From Parus major (lineage: Eukaryota > Chordata > Aves > Passeriformes > Paridae), in the NCBI RefSeq assembly GCF_001522545.3, contig NC_031770.1, positions 89,229,194-89,293,193 on the forward strand: a stretch of 64,000 nt of DNA, read 5' to 3'. Position numbers and translations under genes: made by a program. Positions 62,601 to 64,000 of this stretch are shown here, piece after piece; the stretch's first letter is position 1, and every line of letters begins with the position of its first letter. The notes under the pieces were generated by a model. That model made no database searches. It was given only the letters and a program-made list of their open reading frames with translations, and was not told where the DNA came from.

Positions 62601-64000
62601 TATCTTTTAATGAAAGATGATATATCATTCTCCTTTGTTGATTAATGATTGAGAAAGACTCTTAATCTTATTTATTGCCCAGTGTAGACATTAGATTTTG
62701 GAACATATTTAATATAAGAAATATAAGAGTAGACTACAGTGATTACAATTATTAGAATTGTTGAGAAGAGTTTGATCTGGCCTGTTTGGCCAGGCTCTAG
62801 GCCACAAAACACATCTTACAGGAGACTATTTGAGCAAAACCTTCAGGAATCAACAGCAACATCAAGAGCCCTTCTCTTCTAGGCAATTTGTAGGACAAGG
62901 CAGTGCTACACCACAGACTAGAACAGTCATTCCAACAGCAGATCCAAATGGCAGGTGTCATAACCAAAATGCTGAATGTCAAGTAAGATACCATAACAGA
63001 GATAAAAAGAAGCATTCACATATTAGATGTGAACACCATGTAAAGAGAGATTATTTTACATTCTGTTCTACAGTCTTCTGGTATCATCATAGAGTAATTA
63101 AAATAATTTTGGAAAAATTTAACTGATGTTTATTGGCTTAAAGGGCTTTTCTGCTTATTACATTGGTGGTGAGAGAAAATAGGTAATTTAAGTGACTCAC
63201 ACACCACATTAGGACACGTGCTTTTTCTGCATCAGTGAGCATCTGACTTTGAAAAATACAGATCCTGAGACTTCAGTCTTTGTGAAAACTTCCACATGAA
63301 TCCAAATCACGAACTTGAAGATTATTCTTTTATTTTATGGCAGTTAAGTTGGTGTAAGGTAAGAATGAAATGCCTTTCAAACCCATCAGGGGACTGTTAG
63401 ATATTTCTGCATTGTTCTCATTTTGAAAACTGATCTGCAGATTGCAGTAAAAGAGCACTTGTTATTTCAATGCATCTTCTACTTTTCTGTTATGAATTAG
63501 TATGTTCTTTCTTTCTGCTCACTCTACATATGCTAGCATATATAAATATATACACATACAGAATTCTAAAGACTCTAATACAAACAACTATTAAGACTCC
63601 CTTGATTTTGCCTAGAATTTTCCTGAAGCTGATGGCATGATATTTGAATGCCTCTGGTTGAATATTCTGTTACAGAAAGGACCTGGTTTAAAATGGTGAT
63701 TAAATTAAACTCCAGCTATTTTCCATTGAAAGGGAATTTTAATTAATCTAGGTATCTTTCTGGAAGAAAGGAAATACTCAAGAATGGGCAAAGAAGGCAC
63801 TTATCTGAGACAAGCATGGTATAACAATACAGGTAAAGGGGCTTAGGACTTCAGTCTGCTGTAGCAGATTTCAGTAACCCTTTTGACTGTGGTATCTGGA
63901 GAGTCAGAAGTAGACCATAAACAAAAAGAGACACACTGAGATAAAGGATATGTCTATATCCATACAAGCCAGGATTCAACTGTGTTACATTTAATATTTC
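56616..64000. other. Intergenic sequence, nothing recognised
   Basis: About 7.4 kb, AT-rich. It contains a 30-bp identical word at 58331-58360 and 60250-60279, and a cluster of tttacaatct words at 60180-60240. Open frames up to 124 residues (61732-62106) show no family features. No second gene appears before the window ends. Confidence 0.5.

Noticed and set aside
1..64000. tRNA, rRNA, CRISPR, operon or bacterial-type elements
   Set aside because: No cloverleaf-like box A/B pairs, spaced direct repeats of CRISPR type or prokaryotic gene layout were seen. The sequence is vertebrate nuclear DNA.

Overview
This window looks like nuclear DNA from a bird. Its interspersed repeats are dominated by CR1 LINE fragments with the avian 3' end (ATTCTATG-type tails), and there are avian-type endogenous retrovirus LTRs. 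The only recognisable protein-coding sequence is one exon of an orexin receptor gene. The species cannot be fixed from the sequence, although the ERV load fits a neoavian bird.

Positions 1-5800 hold the 5' end of HCRTR2 (orexin/hypocretin receptor type 2), read on the minus strand. The first coding exon (5354 down to 5126) encodes 76 residues plus one base. These cover the extracellular N-terminus and most of transmembrane helix 1, and the exon ends in a perfect GTGAGT donor. Everything below 5125 is the start of intron 1, and exon 2 is not in the window. A CpG island (about 3830-5800) covers the exon, extends mainly into intron 1, and holds a 24-bp G-rich minisatellite. A good acceptor lies 21 nt before the ATG and a GTAAGT donor lies 140 nt further upstream, which suggests a small 5'-UTR intron.

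Positions 5800-64000 are the intergenic region upstream of HCRTR2. I find no second gene, tRNA, rRNA or CRISPR array. The long open frames in the CpG island and the many 60-110 residue frames elsewhere look like chance. The landscape is AT-rich unique sequence with CR1 fragments at 3.0, 7.3-7.9, 8.5, 18.4-18.7, 31.1-31.6, 31.8-32.1, 34.0-34.5, 35.7-36.5, 43.3-44.3, 45.3-46.3, 46.4-46.8, 51.6 and 56.5 kb. LTR or ERV-like pieces lie at 29.7, 37.5-38.2, 39.6-41.7 and 50.0-50.9 kb. There are also microsatellites, one containing a 170-base run of N.

I did not find a convincing new biological system. The items most worth a second look are the possible 5'-UTR intron and hairpin of HCRTR2, the asymmetric CpG island with its minisatellite, a 93-nt near-perfect hairpin at 39.8 kb beside a duplicated ERV-like block, and a roughly 53-bp repeated array inside the 50-kb LTR. 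All identifications come from reading the sequence and remembering family consensus patterns. No alignment was run.
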